A DNA stretch of 30,004 bases from Phascolarctobacterium sp. GTDB lineage: Bacteria; Bacillota; Negativicutes; Acidaminococcales; Acidaminococcaceae. The notes beneath the pieces were generated by a model. It saw only the letters and a list, made by a program, of their open reading frames with translations, made no database searches and was not told the DNA's origin. This document shows positions 1 to 7,279 of this stretch, in pieces. Within the stretch, counting starts at the first letter, position 1. Every line of letters starts with the position of its first letter. Made by a program: the position numbers and the translations under genes. The stretch covers positions 1 through 30,004 of the forward strand of contig JAHHUH010000021.1 of assembly GCA_020024105.1 (NCBI GenBank), given 5' to 3'.

Positions 1-60
1 ATTTTAAACTCTCATCAAGTATAAATAATTATACTAAATTACTCTATTTTTTGCAAATAA

Positions 61-95
61 GAAAAAAATAACTGCACTAAACATTTAGTGCAGTT
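61..95 (-). terminator. Rho-independent terminator of brnQ
   Basis: A perfect 12-bp inverted repeat (70-81 with 84-95) has a two-base loop. On the minus strand it is followed by a T-rich run (complement of 61-69). It lies 11 bases past the brnQ stop codon, so it ends that transcript. Confidence 0.85.
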
Positions 96-105
96 AAGTA
101 AGAGC

Positions 106-1425
106 TTAGTACTTACTAACAGTTTTCCAAATTATACCAATAGCTATACCTATAAGACAAGGAGTTACCCAGCCAAAGCCGATGGAGTACAATGGTACGA
201 ATTCTGCTAGGATAGCATCTACGTGGGAATTACTGAGACCTGCGGTACGTAAACCATCAAAAATAGCAAAGATGGTGGTCAAAGCCATGCAAGGACGGAA
301 GATTTTTGGGTCTCTGTGGAAAATGCCAGCACCTAAATTTAACAGAACGATGACGATAGTAATGGGGTAAAGGATACAAAGAACAGGAATTGAAAATTGA
401 ATGATATTGGTCAAACCAAAGTTAGCAAATAGACAGCTGATAATGCAGATGGCTATAACAAAGCGTTGGTATTGAACTTTACCATGGCAAACGGTGTTGA
501 AGTAGCCAGATACAGAGGTAGTAACGCCAATGCTGGTGGTTAAACATGCAAAAAAGATGATGGCAGCCAGGATTATCTTCCCGCCAGAGGCCATGTAGTA
601 GTGGGTTATCTGGTTTAGAAGTTGACCACCATTTTGCATAATTCCCAAAATAGCTACACTAGTAGCACCCATGTAGGTCAAAGCTCCATAAATAGTAGCA
701 AGAATGGCAACAGCTATAATACCGGAGCAGATGCACAGTCGTGCCAGAAGCTTATGGTCAGAAATACCACGATTTTTAATAGCATTAATAGTAGCAGCTC
801 CGAATAATAAGGAAGCTAGCAGGTCCATAGTATTGTATCCTTCCTGGAAGCCCTTAAAGAAGGGAATGGTCCGGTAATCACCTACAGCGGGTTGGATTTC
901 GCCCATAGGCTCCATAATCACAAAGGAAATTAAGATACCTAAGGAAACCAATAATAATGGAGTCAGAATTTTGCCAACATGATCCAGTAGCTTGGTGGGA
1001 TTAATGGACAGATAGTAGGTGAAAATAAAAAAGATTACAGAATAAATGGCTAGAGCCATGCTTTCATAGCCGGCAGGGATAAAGGCTAAAATACCGGTAT
1101 CAAAGGAAACCGCTGCGGTACGGGGAATTGCAAACAAGGGACCGATGGTCAGGCAGCTGATGAAAAGCAGTACCTTAGCATAAATAGGATGTACGGGGGA
1201 GGAAGCAGCCTCAGGATTATCACTACGGGTAAGTGCCATAGCTACAATACCAGAAAGAGGTAGACCGACGCCGCTGATACAGAAGCCGATGATGGCGGGT
1301 AGCATATTGTCACCTGCCTGCTGACCTAAAATTGGTGGGAAAATAAAGTTGCCTGCGCCGAAAAAGAAAGAAAAAAGCATTAAGCTAATGGGTAGGATTA
1401 ATCTGAAAAAATTATTGTTGCTCAT
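106..1425 (-). CDS. brnQ: Branched-chain amino acid transporter, BrnQ/LIVCS family
   Basis: This is a 439-residue integral membrane protein with about 12 hydrophobic segments, the usual size for LIVCS-family carriers. These carriers import leucine, isoleucine and valine with Na+ or H+. The family signature near the N-terminus (FGAGNFIFPP followed by LGQ) is clear. I chose the ATG at 1425: GAGGAG lies 12 bases upstream of it on the minus strand, whereas the in-frame TTG at 1437 abuts that Shine-Dalgarno sequence and could not use it. The gene stands alone, with its own terminator just past the stop and a long AT-rich leader upstream. I see no T-box or leucine-responsive structure in that leader. 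The family call is safe; exact substrate preference among branched-chain residues is not visible. Confidence 0.95.
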   Translation of the reverse strand: MSNNNFFRLILPISLMLFSFFFGAGNFIFPPILGQQAGDNMLPAIIGFCISGVGLPLSGIVAMALTRSDNPEAASSPVHPIYAKVLLFISCLTIGPLFAIPRTAAVSFDTGILAFIPAGYESMALAIYSVIFFIFTYYLSINPTKLLDHVGKILTPLLLVSLGILISFVIMEPMGEIQPAVGDYRTIPFFKGFQEGYNTMDLLASLLFGAATINAIKNRGISDHKLLARLCICSGIIAVAILATIYGALTYMGATSVAILGIMQNGGQLLNQITHYYMASGGKIILAAIIFFACLTTSIGVTTSVSGYFNTVCHGKVQYQRFVIAICIISCLFANFGLTNIIQFSIPVLCILYPITIVIVLLNLGAGIFHRDPKIFRPCMALTTIFAIFDGLRTAGLSNSHVDAILAEFVPLYSIGFGWVTPCLIGIAIGIIWKTVSKY

Positions 1426-1437
1426 AATATGATTCAA

Positions 1438-1850
1438 CTCCTCTGCAAAAATTTTATGGATACTGGTGCTGGGAGTAATTTATTCTAAGGTAAGAATATT
1501 AATAGAAAGAAATAGCAATCTGACTAAGAAAGAAGTCCATTGTCAAAGTACTTTTTTCTATTATTTTACATAAAAATATTTTACTCTCCGCTCAAAGGTT
1601 AATAGGTGCAAATGTGAGAAAAAACTCTTTTTCTAGTAAGCAAAAAACCTTTTACAAGGGGATTTATCTACTAATTATATTTACTAACCTTATAATTTAC
1701 CTGCTTTTAGCAGGATTTTACAAATTTTAATAAATTTTTTTAAAATAGGGAAAATATAAGACCTCCTTAACGAGTACAGTCGTGGCTACAAAAGTTTAGA
1801 CAAACCCCATATAATATACTTGACTATTATACATTACATTACAGATTTTG
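1438..1850. other. AT-rich intergenic leader upstream of brnQ
   Basis: I see no gene here. On the minus strand there is a TTGACA (1541-1546) that could be a -35 box for brnQ, but no good -10 sits 16-18 bases on; a TAGAAT (1482-1487) lies further down. A short inverted repeat (cctgc/gcagg near 1700) has no T-tract. An isolated AAGGAGGT-like string on the minus strand near 1765 has no start codon behind it. Confidence 0.4.
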
Positions 1851-1884
1851 GCAAATAAAAAAAATCCTGCACAACCATGTGCAG
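1851..1884 (-). terminator. Rho-independent terminator of mscL
   Basis: A 7-bp stem (1867-1873 with 1878-1884) has the loop ACCA. It is followed on the minus strand by a T-rich run (complement of 1855-1864). It lies about 20 bases past the mscL stop. Confidence 0.8.
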
Positions 1885-1905
1885 AGTTGAAGGACAAATA
1901 TACTA

Positions 1906-2337
1906 TTATTCTAACATAGAAGTGCAGTGAGGACAGCGGGTAGCATCATCCGCAATCACGGACTTACAATAAGGGCATTTGCGAGGTGTAGCCTTGGGTT
2001 TAGCCGGGAAAAGCTTGTTGATTTGGCGTACCATTAAAAATACTACCAGCGCCAGCAGCAGAAAATCAATAACGCTGTTCAAAAAAGCTCCATAGGCCAG
2101 TACGGGAGCACCGGCATCAGTAGCTGCCTTGAGGCTGGGATAGCTTTTTCCATCAAGACTGATGAAGAGATTGGTAAAGTCTAATTTACCGACCAGCAGC
2201 CCCATGGGTGGCATAACGATATTATTGACTAAAGATGATACAATTTTGCCAAAAGCACCGCCAATAATGACACCTACTGCCATATCAATGACATTGCCAC
2301 GCATGGCAAACTTTTTAAATTCCTCACGAAAGGACAT
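1906..2337 (-). CDS. mscL: Large-conductance mechanosensitive channel MscL with C-terminal zinc ribbon
   Basis: A 143-residue MscL that would gate in response to membrane tension and release osmolytes on osmotic downshock. The N-terminal amphipathic helix and first transmembrane helix are canonical (FAMRGNVIDMAVGVIIGGAFG at residues 10-30), and TM2 lies at about 83-104. The usual C-terminal charged helical bundle is replaced by two CPxC knuckles: C121/C124 and C135/C138, ten residues apart. This is a rubredoxin-like zinc ribbon that probably binds one metal ion in the cytoplasm. The start is the ATG at 2337, with AGGAGGT on the minus strand seven bases upstream. It is transcribed alone, divergently from the DnaA-N-like gene. 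The channel call is certain; the function of the metal site is unknown. Confidence 0.96.
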   Translation of the reverse strand: MSFREEFKKFAMRGNVIDMAVGVIIGGAFGKIVSSLVNNIVMPPMGLLVGKLDFTNLFISLDGKSYPSLKAATDAGAPVLAYGAFLNSVIDFLLLALVVFLMVRQINKLFPAKPKATPRKCPYCKSVIADDATRCPHCTSMLE

Positions 2338-2413
2338 AAAGATACCTCCTAATATATAAATAATTTATCATTACTCATTACCTATTCGTCTTAGAAGTCC
2401 TTTTTCCTGCTCC

Positions 2414-2442
2414 TTGACGTAATTTCCTTCCTAGCATATAAT
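2414..2442 (+). promoter_or_regulatory. Sigma-A promoter of the DnaA-N-like gene
   Basis: TTGACG (2414-2419) and TATAAT (2437-2442) are separated by exactly 17 bases. The box lies about 60 bases upstream of the start codon at 2503, so the gene should be transcribed constitutively. Confidence 0.85.
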
Positions 2443-2502
2443 TAAAGAGAACGCAAAATCTCAAGATGGATTTTTAATACAATATATGGAGGTCTTTTAC
2501 TG

Positions 2503-2844
2503 ATGGCTATTAGAGAAGATTTAGTTGTTCCTGGTGAGGGTGAGGAAAAATTTGCTGCTGCCCATGACACCCGTGTGGTAACAGTACCGTTTTCTCCCTT
2601 GGAGATTCGTATGGAAAAAGAAAAACCCTATGTTTTTGAACGTTTACAAAAATTGAAAGCAATCATTGGCGAAGAAAAGTTTAAACGTCTGATCAGCAAC
2701 CTGCATAATATTAACTATGCAGATACTCGTGTGCTTTTAGTTGCTCCTAGTGAATTACATCGCACTAATATTGAACGCGAGCTGCTGCCGGCAATCGCTG
2801 AAGCTTTTGAGGTGGACAATATCCGCGTTGTAACCCAGGGTTAA
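2503..2844 (+). CDS. Small protein resembling a free-standing DnaA N-terminal domain (domain I)
   Basis: A 113-residue soluble protein. Residues ~43-110 follow the pattern of the DnaA domain I fold: an amphipathic helix (FERLQKLKAIIGEEKFKRLI), a strand region (DTRVLLVAPSE), then a helix with ELLPAIAEAFE and a final strand. In full DnaA, domain I self-associates and binds the helicase and regulators such as SirA, DiaA or HobA. No AAA+ or DNA-binding domain follows here. The ~42-residue N-terminal segment is charged and has no recognised domain. GGAGG (~2489-2493) serves the ATG at 2503. It has its own promoter, and tRNA-Pro follows from a separate one. The DnaA-N assignment rests on pattern resemblance alone and should be read as probable; a role in replication control is inference. 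Confidence 0.7.
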   Translation: MAIREDLVVPGEGEEKFAAAHDTRVVTVPFSPLEIRMEKEKPYVFERLQKLKAIIGEEKFKRLISNLHNINYADTRVLLVAPSELHRTNIERELLPAIAEAFEVDNIRVVTQG

Positions 2845-2864
2845 AAATTTTAGGGAAAAAACTA

Positions 2865-2893
2865 TTGACAACTGTACATCAATAAAGTATAAT
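2865..2893 (+). promoter_or_regulatory. Full-consensus promoter of tRNA-Pro
   Basis: TTGACA (2865-2870) and TATAAT (2888-2893) both match consensus exactly and have a 17-base spacer. This is typical of a strong stable-RNA promoter; it lies 30 bases upstream of the mature tRNA 5' end. Confidence 0.93.
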
Positions 2894-2923
2894 TACATAC
2901 GTTGTTGAAAGACAACACAAAGT

Positions 2924-3000
2924 CGGGGATTGGCGCAGTTTGGTAGCGCGCTTGTTTCGGGTACAAGAGGCCGTGAGTTCGAATCTCGCATCCCCGACCA
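2924..3000 (+). tRNA. tRNA-Pro, anticodon CGG, CCA encoded
   Basis: A complete 77-nt cloverleaf. The acceptor stem CGGGGAT pairs with ATCCCCG, followed by discriminator A and an encoded CCA. The anticodon arm CTTGT/ACAAG holds the loop TTCGGGT, giving anticodon CGG, which reads the proline codon CCG. The T arm has the GTTCGAATC core. The gene stands alone between its own promoter and terminator. A small hairpin (gttgt/acaac, about 2901-2916) sits in the 5' leader removed by processing. Confidence 0.97.
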
Positions 3001-3013
3001 ACTTAAAAATTGG

Positions 3014-3042
3014 AGAACCACTGATGAGCAGTGGTTCTTTTT
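3014..3042 (+). terminator. Rho-independent terminator after tRNA-Pro
   Basis: The stem GAACCACT (3015-3022) pairs with AGTGGTTC (3030-3037) around a 7-base loop, followed by five T. It lies 14 bases past the tRNA CCA. Confidence 0.9.
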
Positions 3043-3713
3043 GTTTATACGGGGTTTTGCAGATGCATAATCTTTGTATGCATAAATATAAATGCCCTCA
3101 AAAATGCCCTTTTCTTTCCCAAGAATGCCTTAGTAGGGGCAACGAAAACCAAAATAGGCAGTCCGTGAAAGTCGCTTGTAGAGCGGGATACGCAGGTTTT
3201 TATTGTACAAATATAAGCTGTCTTTTTGAGCGGGTATAGTTTGAATGGTTGAAAGCTATTGGCAGTGAGAAGCAGTGCCTGTTACCTTTGTAATACAAAA
3301 ATGGGAGAAATTTTTACAAGCTCAGGGGGTGCTGGCAGGGGGACTGGGTAAGTATGACTATTTGGCCTTGTTTTAAAAAATATAAGTAATTATTTCCCTC
3401 AAAATATTGGCTTAATTATTATTAAAAAGGAAGATTGACTGTTATGGTAAAACTTATTATAATGTAGGCGTAATGGGAAGTTTTTTTACTGGATAGTATT
3501 TATGAGTGCTGCCTATGACTATGGTTGAAACGAAATTTGCGCAGTCACGTGAGAGACTGAATTTTGTTCGTCGAGTGCAAGTTAACCAAATGAGGTTTTC
3601 CTAAAGTAGCTTATAGAGCTGTTTTGGGAGCGGGTTTTGAGGCCTGCTCTTGCAAATGTGATTACTGCTTGCGGTATTGTGACTTTAATATAATATGAAA
3701 AAGGGTGATATCA
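3043..3713. other. Gene-poor stretch downstream of tRNA-Pro, probably decayed sequence
   Basis: No intact gene is visible. Two direct copies of AAATGCCCT (3090-3098, 3102-3110) and a partial third (about 3121-3130) lie ~90 bases past the tRNA. Some short runs read like protein fragments between stop codons (for example a 35-codon open run ending near 3377). This suggests the scar of a lost element, but no family can be named. Confidence 0.35.
3689..3694 (+). promoter_or_regulatory. -10 box of the small orphan ORF
   Basis: A perfect TATAAT lies about 20 bases upstream of the start at 3714. No matching -35 box is visible at 16-18 bases, so strength and regulation are unclear. Confidence 0.4.
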
Positions 3714-3962
3714 ATGAAAATTAATTTTGAAGATAAAGGAGATTACGTTGAATGGGTTGATTGCTTTGGAGAAAGGCATAGAAAACTTAAGAGTACTTTG
3801 AAAAGAGAACGTGAACAACGAGACCTAGCACGTAGAAATACTCTTTCTAATGGTTTTGGTATGCCCAGCTATAGATTCGTAGAACGTGTAATGGAGCATG
3901 AGTATGAAACAATCGTTAAGCCTTTAAGAAGGCATATGATAAAACAACTCAAAAATCTATAA
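3714..3962 (+). CDS. Small basic hypothetical protein
   Basis: An 82-residue protein that I do not recognise. It begins MKINFEDKGDYVEW and is rich in Arg, Lys and Glu, with a likely amphipathic helical stretch around residues 25-45. It has no signal peptide, membrane segment or cysteine cluster. The ATG at 3714 is preferred: AAGGGTGAT lies a few bases upstream, and the alternative in-frame GTG at 3705 falls inside that ribosome site. The gene is AT-richer than its neighbours, has a TATAAT upstream and a strong terminator ~120 bases downstream. Its position inside a gene-poor zone next to a tRNA makes it a candidate leftover of a mobile element. It may be a real gene; function is unknown. Confidence 0.55.
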   Translation: MKINFEDKGDYVEWVDCFGERHRKLKSTLKREREQRDLARRNTLSNGFGMPSYRFVERVMEHEYETIVKPLRRHMIKQLKNL

Positions 3963-4080
3963 TATCTTTATTAAAATTAATTAACACTTCAGTTTATACA
4001 CTACTGTGGGAAGGATGTCCTCTTAGATGAACTTTCCCGTCTTTGTTTTTTCATTTTATTAATTGCGGTATTAGTTTTGT

Positions 4081-4117
4081 AAAAAAAGCCGAGGTTCATA
4101 CGAGCCTCGGCTTTTTT
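4081..4117. terminator. Bidirectional Rho-independent terminator
   Basis: A 10-bp stem (4088-4097 with 4102-4111, one G-U pair) has the loop ATAC. Seven A precede it and six T follow it, so it can end transcripts from either side. On the plus strand it would close the small-ORF transcript. Confidence 0.88.
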
Positions 4118-4422
4118 ATTTATATTTTTTGTTTTTGTAACTTTGACGATATTTTGGAAGACGATGACATTATTGGGAAGTTATATATAATATAGAGAAT
4201 AAGAGAAGCATATAAAATTTGTATATAATTTTAGTGTAATAACTGTTGGTGTCGGAATAGAGTGCGTTATTTGCGCAATCGTAAACTGATTTGTGCTTAT
4301 CTTCGGAGTGAACTCAATATTAGATATTTGTAGTGGATTGGTTAGGTAGATTTTTCTATGATAACTAGAATTTAATGAAGAAAACTGTAGGCTTAAAATA
4401 TACTTTGGAATCGTTATATAAT

Positions 4423-4485
4423 TTGTAGGGGAATGTGGAGCATGGTATGCTTACACAGCTCCTACAATGCTTAACAAGATAAGCA
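4423..4485 (+). other. Tandem hairpins in a non-coding region (possible structured RNA)
   Basis: The first hairpin pairs TTGTAGG (4423-4429) with CCTACAA (4461-4467) and continues inward with further paired blocks (GTG/CAC and GAGCAT with ATGCTT). The second is TGCTTA (4468-4473) with TAAGCA (4480-4485). There is no T-tract, so it is not a terminator. A TATAAT directly abuts the 5' arm. Nature unknown. Confidence 0.3.
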
Positions 4486-4797
4486 TAACGGTCAAACGGG
4501 AATTGAATAATTTGTTTTTTGGTTTAGCAGCTTTAAACTTAAAGATGAATACATTGCTGTAATTTAGGACCATACAAATAATAAATATAATTTTTTATTT
4601 TACTGATTCAATGATATGCATACTAAATAAATTATAAATGTCCATTACGTAGAAACTTTCCCAGTTTGAAAGAAATTTTTCACATAAATACCACTTTTTT
4701 AACGAATAAAGTATACTTTTTTGGCAGGAATAAAGTGGGTTAGTAGGGAAATCATAATGTCAGATTGATAATCTAAAGAATTGGGAGGTTACCGAAA

Positions 4798-5895
4798 ATG
4801 GGCTTGATTGCTAAACTTTTTGGAAAAGTAGAAGAGGAAGATGAGGTTCCTGTTAAAGAGTATGCTGTAGGAAAACCTTTTCCACAAAGAAGGGCATCTG
4901 ACAGGGAGGACTGTTTTTTTACATGCATGAATGATATTGGCCCTTGCCTAGTTTCCTATTATAAGGGACCTACTCCGGTAGAAGTAGCAGCCTGGCAAAG
5001 AGGTCAGGTGGAGTTAGCAGTAACCAAGATAAATTGCGTAATTTATATTTTAGGTAGATTTGGTCCCAATATTGTGGAAGCCGATTATAGTATTCATACC
5101 GAGAAGGAGGTTGACTTTGAGCAGCTGATTTTGCATAAGGATGATAAGCTGCAGCTTTTTCTGGTGGATGCGGATACTAATCTTGTTCAGGCCATCCGGT
5201 CTGTACAGCTGCCTCCTTACTTTAGTCAGCAGCTATGCTGTTTTATGGCGGAGCAGTGTACGGAGGGTGTGGAGCAGGAACAGTTTGCACAGGTTGTCCA
5301 GGAGGTTAGGGAGAGGACTAATGTTGAAGAGCTGTTTCATCTGGCACCTACTAAGATGTATGTTCCTTCGACGGTGGAGCTGGAACAGGTAATAGCAAGG
5401 GAAAATATTATTATGGATAATCCGGTCGTTATTCGTGATAATGGTTCCATTGATGTCTTGATATCCAGAAAGGATGTAGAAAATAACCGTTTGGAGGAGG
5501 TTGTACGCCGTTTTAATGTTTTGCTTAAGCCGACTGTAGTTGGTCTAGCGAAGCAGCGTGTAAATGTTATATTTTGCGGCTACGCAGCTGATGCGAGGGA
5601 GCCTTTTGAAATAGAGGGTGTTTGTCGCTTTGTAGAAGAGGTTGATAAGCGTTTTCCCTATTGGTTTTATTTTCTGCGTTTAGATGTACCTGGATTACGT
5701 CATTTATGTTATGTGCTTTGTCAGGCCAAGCGTTTCAGTGATGGTAAGACGAAGGTAGCTAAGGGAGCCATGAACGCTTTTTTGGAAAAGCATTTATTAG
5801 CTCTGGATTATTTGGCTATGGAGATAAAATTGTCTACGGATGAGCACTTGCAATTACGTGCTCAAATACAGGAGTATTTTTTTGGGAAAAAATAA
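4798..5895 (+). CDS. Conserved-looking hypothetical cytoplasmic protein, 365 residues
   Basis: I do not recognise this family. The 365-residue protein has no signal peptide and no membrane helix. It opens with MGLIAKLFGK and an acidic stretch (residues 11-17). A middle part (about 55-160) looks alpha/beta, with Ile/Val-rich strands. A second part (about 195-340) includes RFPYWFYFLRLDVPG and several cysteines that form no CxxC pair. The start is well supported: GGGAGGT lies about eight bases before the ATG. It is followed by a weak terminator and then the gene for a small membrane protein with its own promoter, so it appears monocistronic. Length, codon use and start site argue for a real gene. 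Nothing in the context suggests a function. Confidence 0.85.
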   Translation: MGLIAKLFGKVEEEDEVPVKEYAVGKPFPQRRASDREDCFFTCMNDIGPCLVSYYKGPTPVEVAAWQRGQVELAVTKINCVIYILGRFGPNIVEADYSIHTEKEVDFEQLILHKDDKLQLFLVDADTNLVQAIRSVQLPPYFSQQLCCFMAEQCTEGVEQEQFAQVVQEVRERTNVEELFHLAPTKMYVPSTVELEQVIARENIIMDNPVVIRDNGSIDVLISRKDVENNRLEEVVRRFNVLLKPTVVGLAKQRVNVIFCGYAADAREPFEIEGVCRFVEEVDKRFPYWFYFLRLDVPGLRHLCYVLCQAKRFSDGKTKVAKGAMNAFLEKHLLALDYLAMEIKLSTDEHLQLRAQIQEYFFGKK

Positions 5896-5916
5896 GGTAG
5901 CTAAAAATCTAGCAGT

Positions 5917-5943
5917 AGCCTATGGGAAGCTGATAGGCTTTTG
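5917..5943 (+). terminator. Probable weak Rho-independent terminator
   Basis: AGCCTAT (5917-5923) pairs with ATAGGCT (5933-5939), followed by a short T run. It lies ~20 bases past the stop of the 365-residue gene. Confidence 0.55.
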
Positions 5944-5981
5944 GGGTAGGGTAAATTTTCTTTCTTTTATTATAAAAATAG

Positions 5982-5990
5982 TGCTATAAT
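5982..5990 (+). promoter_or_regulatory. Extended -10 promoter of the membrane protein gene
   Basis: TGCTATAAT is a perfect extended -10 element (TGnTATAAT). The -35 region is weak and T-rich, which extended -10 promoters tolerate. It lies ~50 bases before the start codon at 6043. Confidence 0.7.
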
Positions 5991-6042
5991 GTACGCAGAT
6001 AGGTCAGATTTTGTGTAGAGTTGTTTTGGAGGAAGTAGCTGG

Positions 6043-6537
6043 ATGTTACCTAAAGACCGTTTTTATAATGTTATTTTTCCTATATGGATGCTTTTACTTT
6101 TCCCTCAGCTATGGATTATTACCTTGCCATTAAATCTCTTTATTGACTGGTCTGTTTTATGGTTCACCATGGGTCATTTGCAGGTTCCTAAGGAGCGTAG
6201 AAAGTGTATGTGCAAGCAAGTTATTCTGTTGGTATGGCTTTTGGGCTTTACGGCTGATTTTATAGGTGCGTTTTTGATGCTTGTTTGGAATATTGTGGAC
6301 TTTCGGAATGTGGCTTTTTGTAATGCCATTATGTACCATCCCTTTCAAAGATGGGATGCTTTTTTTTGGGTTACCTTTTGCGTACTGTTAACGGCGTTGA
6401 TCATCTACTGGTTTGATTTTCACGTTGCTTTAAAGAATTTACCCTTTGAGGAGAAGCTTAGACAAAAGCTGGCTTTGTCCTTAGCTGTTTTTACAGCACC
6501 CTATTTATTTTACATACCGACTGCTTGGCTTTGGTAA
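6043..6537 (+). CDS. Hypothetical membrane protein with four transmembrane helices
   Basis: A 164-residue protein rich in Trp, Phe and Leu. Four hydrophobic segments are visible at about residues 9-35, 59-83, 104-126 and 143-163. Basic loops such as KERRKCMCKQ (50-59) suggest cytoplasmic exposure between helices 1 and 2. I do not recognise a family and see no transporter or enzyme motif. The start follows GGAGG with suitable spacing. It has an extended -10 promoter upstream and a strong terminator 20 bases downstream, so it is a single-gene unit. The hydrogenase operon begins some 740 bases later, separated by probable gene debris; no link between the two is shown. Confidence 0.8.
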   Translation: MLPKDRFYNVIFPIWMLLLFPQLWIITLPLNLFIDWSVLWFTMGHLQVPKERRKCMCKQVILLVWLLGFTADFIGAFLMLVWNIVDFRNVAFCNAIMYHPFQRWDAFFWVTFCVLLTALIIYWFDFHVALKNLPFEEKLRQKLALSLAVFTAPYLFYIPTAWLW

Positions 6538-6557
6538 GTAGCTTGCTTCTAAATAAG

Positions 6558-6593
6558 AAATCGGAGTTCACTTTTTGGTGGGCTCCGATTTTT
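6558..6593 (+). terminator. Rho-independent terminator
   Basis: A 12-bp stem (6560-6571 with 6578-6589, two G-U pairs) has a 6-base loop and is followed by a T-tract. It ends the membrane protein transcript. Confidence 0.9.
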
Positions 6594-6663
6594 GTTATTT
6601 GCGCTTCAAGGATTACTATGCTTTAAGTGCTTCTGTAAGTAATACTGCTTTAGGAGTGCAGCT

Positions 6664-7068
6664 AAGGCTGGCAAGCTTAACAATAATAATTCTACGTTTA
6701 AGCATTTCGTAGGCTTAGGCATTGACTATAAATTAGTTGCGCTCGCCAGTGGTCTTGTAATGAAGGGCATTTTAAAGGGACGTGATTATGGTTGGTAGGA
6801 GGCTTTGGTGTTAATTGCTGCTTTAAGGATAAGAAAGGCCTGTTTAATCTAGGCTGATACTTTTGTGGCCTGCTCTTGTCTAGAGCTAAAGTCATACAAT
6901 AAATAAAAGTAGTTCGCTAACGTTCAATAGGCAAGGTGGCTTGCAGCTGACTATTTTTACACTGGCTATCTGACCGTCTGTGAGGAGTCTTCTGCTGGGC
7001 AGTTACCAGGAATTGTGGCTCCTCAAAATGTCGTAAGGCTAGGGTGTTGGCTTGGAAGGCTTCTCTAA
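6664..7068 (+). pseudogene. Possible decayed gene remnant
   Basis: One reading frame holds long protein-like runs broken by stops at 6796, 6850, 6904, 6910 and 6928. An example is 6664-6795, with residues such as VGLGIDYKLVALASGLVMKG. The frame is then open for 45 codons from 6931 to 7065. Base composition is closer to the coding regions than to the AT-rich spacers on either side. I cannot name the ancestral family, and a chance open frame is possible. Confidence 0.3.
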
Positions 7069-7070
7069 AT

Positions 7071-7103
7071 ATTCGTAATTGTTAACGAATCGTAATTTAT
7101 TAC
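7071..7103. promoter_or_regulatory. Two adjacent dyads upstream of the hydrogenase promoter
   Basis: ATTCGT (7071-7076) with ACGAAT (7085-7090) is followed at once by GTAAT (7092-7096) with ATTAC (7099-7103). They lie about 90-120 bases before the -35 box. They could be activator or repressor sites; the cognate regulator is unknown. Confidence 0.3.
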
Positions 7104-7189
7104 AAATAAGAATCATTTTTATGGAACTGCTCTGATTTAGATTTGATGCAAGATAATAGCATTAAACATGAAAAAATACGGTAAGGAGA

Positions 7190-7218
7190 TTGAACATTTT
7201 ATTCTGAGGGTATATAAT
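7190..7218 (+). promoter_or_regulatory. Promoter of the hydrogenase operon
   Basis: TTGAAC (7190-7195) and TATAAT (7213-7218) have a 17-base spacer. An inverted repeat TTGA-TTTG-TCAA (7227-7238) overlaps the expected transcription start, and CAAATTTG (7236-7243) follows it; either could be an operator. The leader to the start codon is ~55 bases. Confidence 0.8.
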
Positions 7219-7279
7219 TATTAGGCTTGATTTGTCAAATTTGTGAAATGTAAAAAATAGAGATTAAAAGGTGATGAAG

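Larger units (their letters stand above)
3963..4797. other. Long AT-rich intergenic region with structured elements
   Basis: No coding sequence is evident over more than 800 bases, apart from the terminator at 4081-4117 and a pair of hairpins at 4423-4485 listed separately. A TATACT at 4712-4717 may be the -10 box for the gene at 4798, but it lacks a credible -35 partner. A TTGAAA at 4666-4671 is isolated. Confidence 0.4.

Noticed and set aside
1755..1780. Ribosome-site-like AAGGAGGT on the minus strand
   Set aside because: No start codon at a workable distance and no open frame behind it.
2940..3239. 99-codon open frame on the plus strand
   Set aside because: It starts inside tRNA-Pro, runs through its terminator and lacks a ribosome site.
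7101..7120. Fur-box-like AATAAGAATCATT near the hydrogenase promoter
   Set aside because: It matches only part of the inverted repeat consensus and is ~70 bases from the -35 box.
7227..7250. Rex or FNR site at the hydrogenase start
   Set aside because: TTGTGAAAT gives only a Rex half-site and TTGA-N4-TCAA is two bases too short for FNR; kept only as an unassigned dyad.
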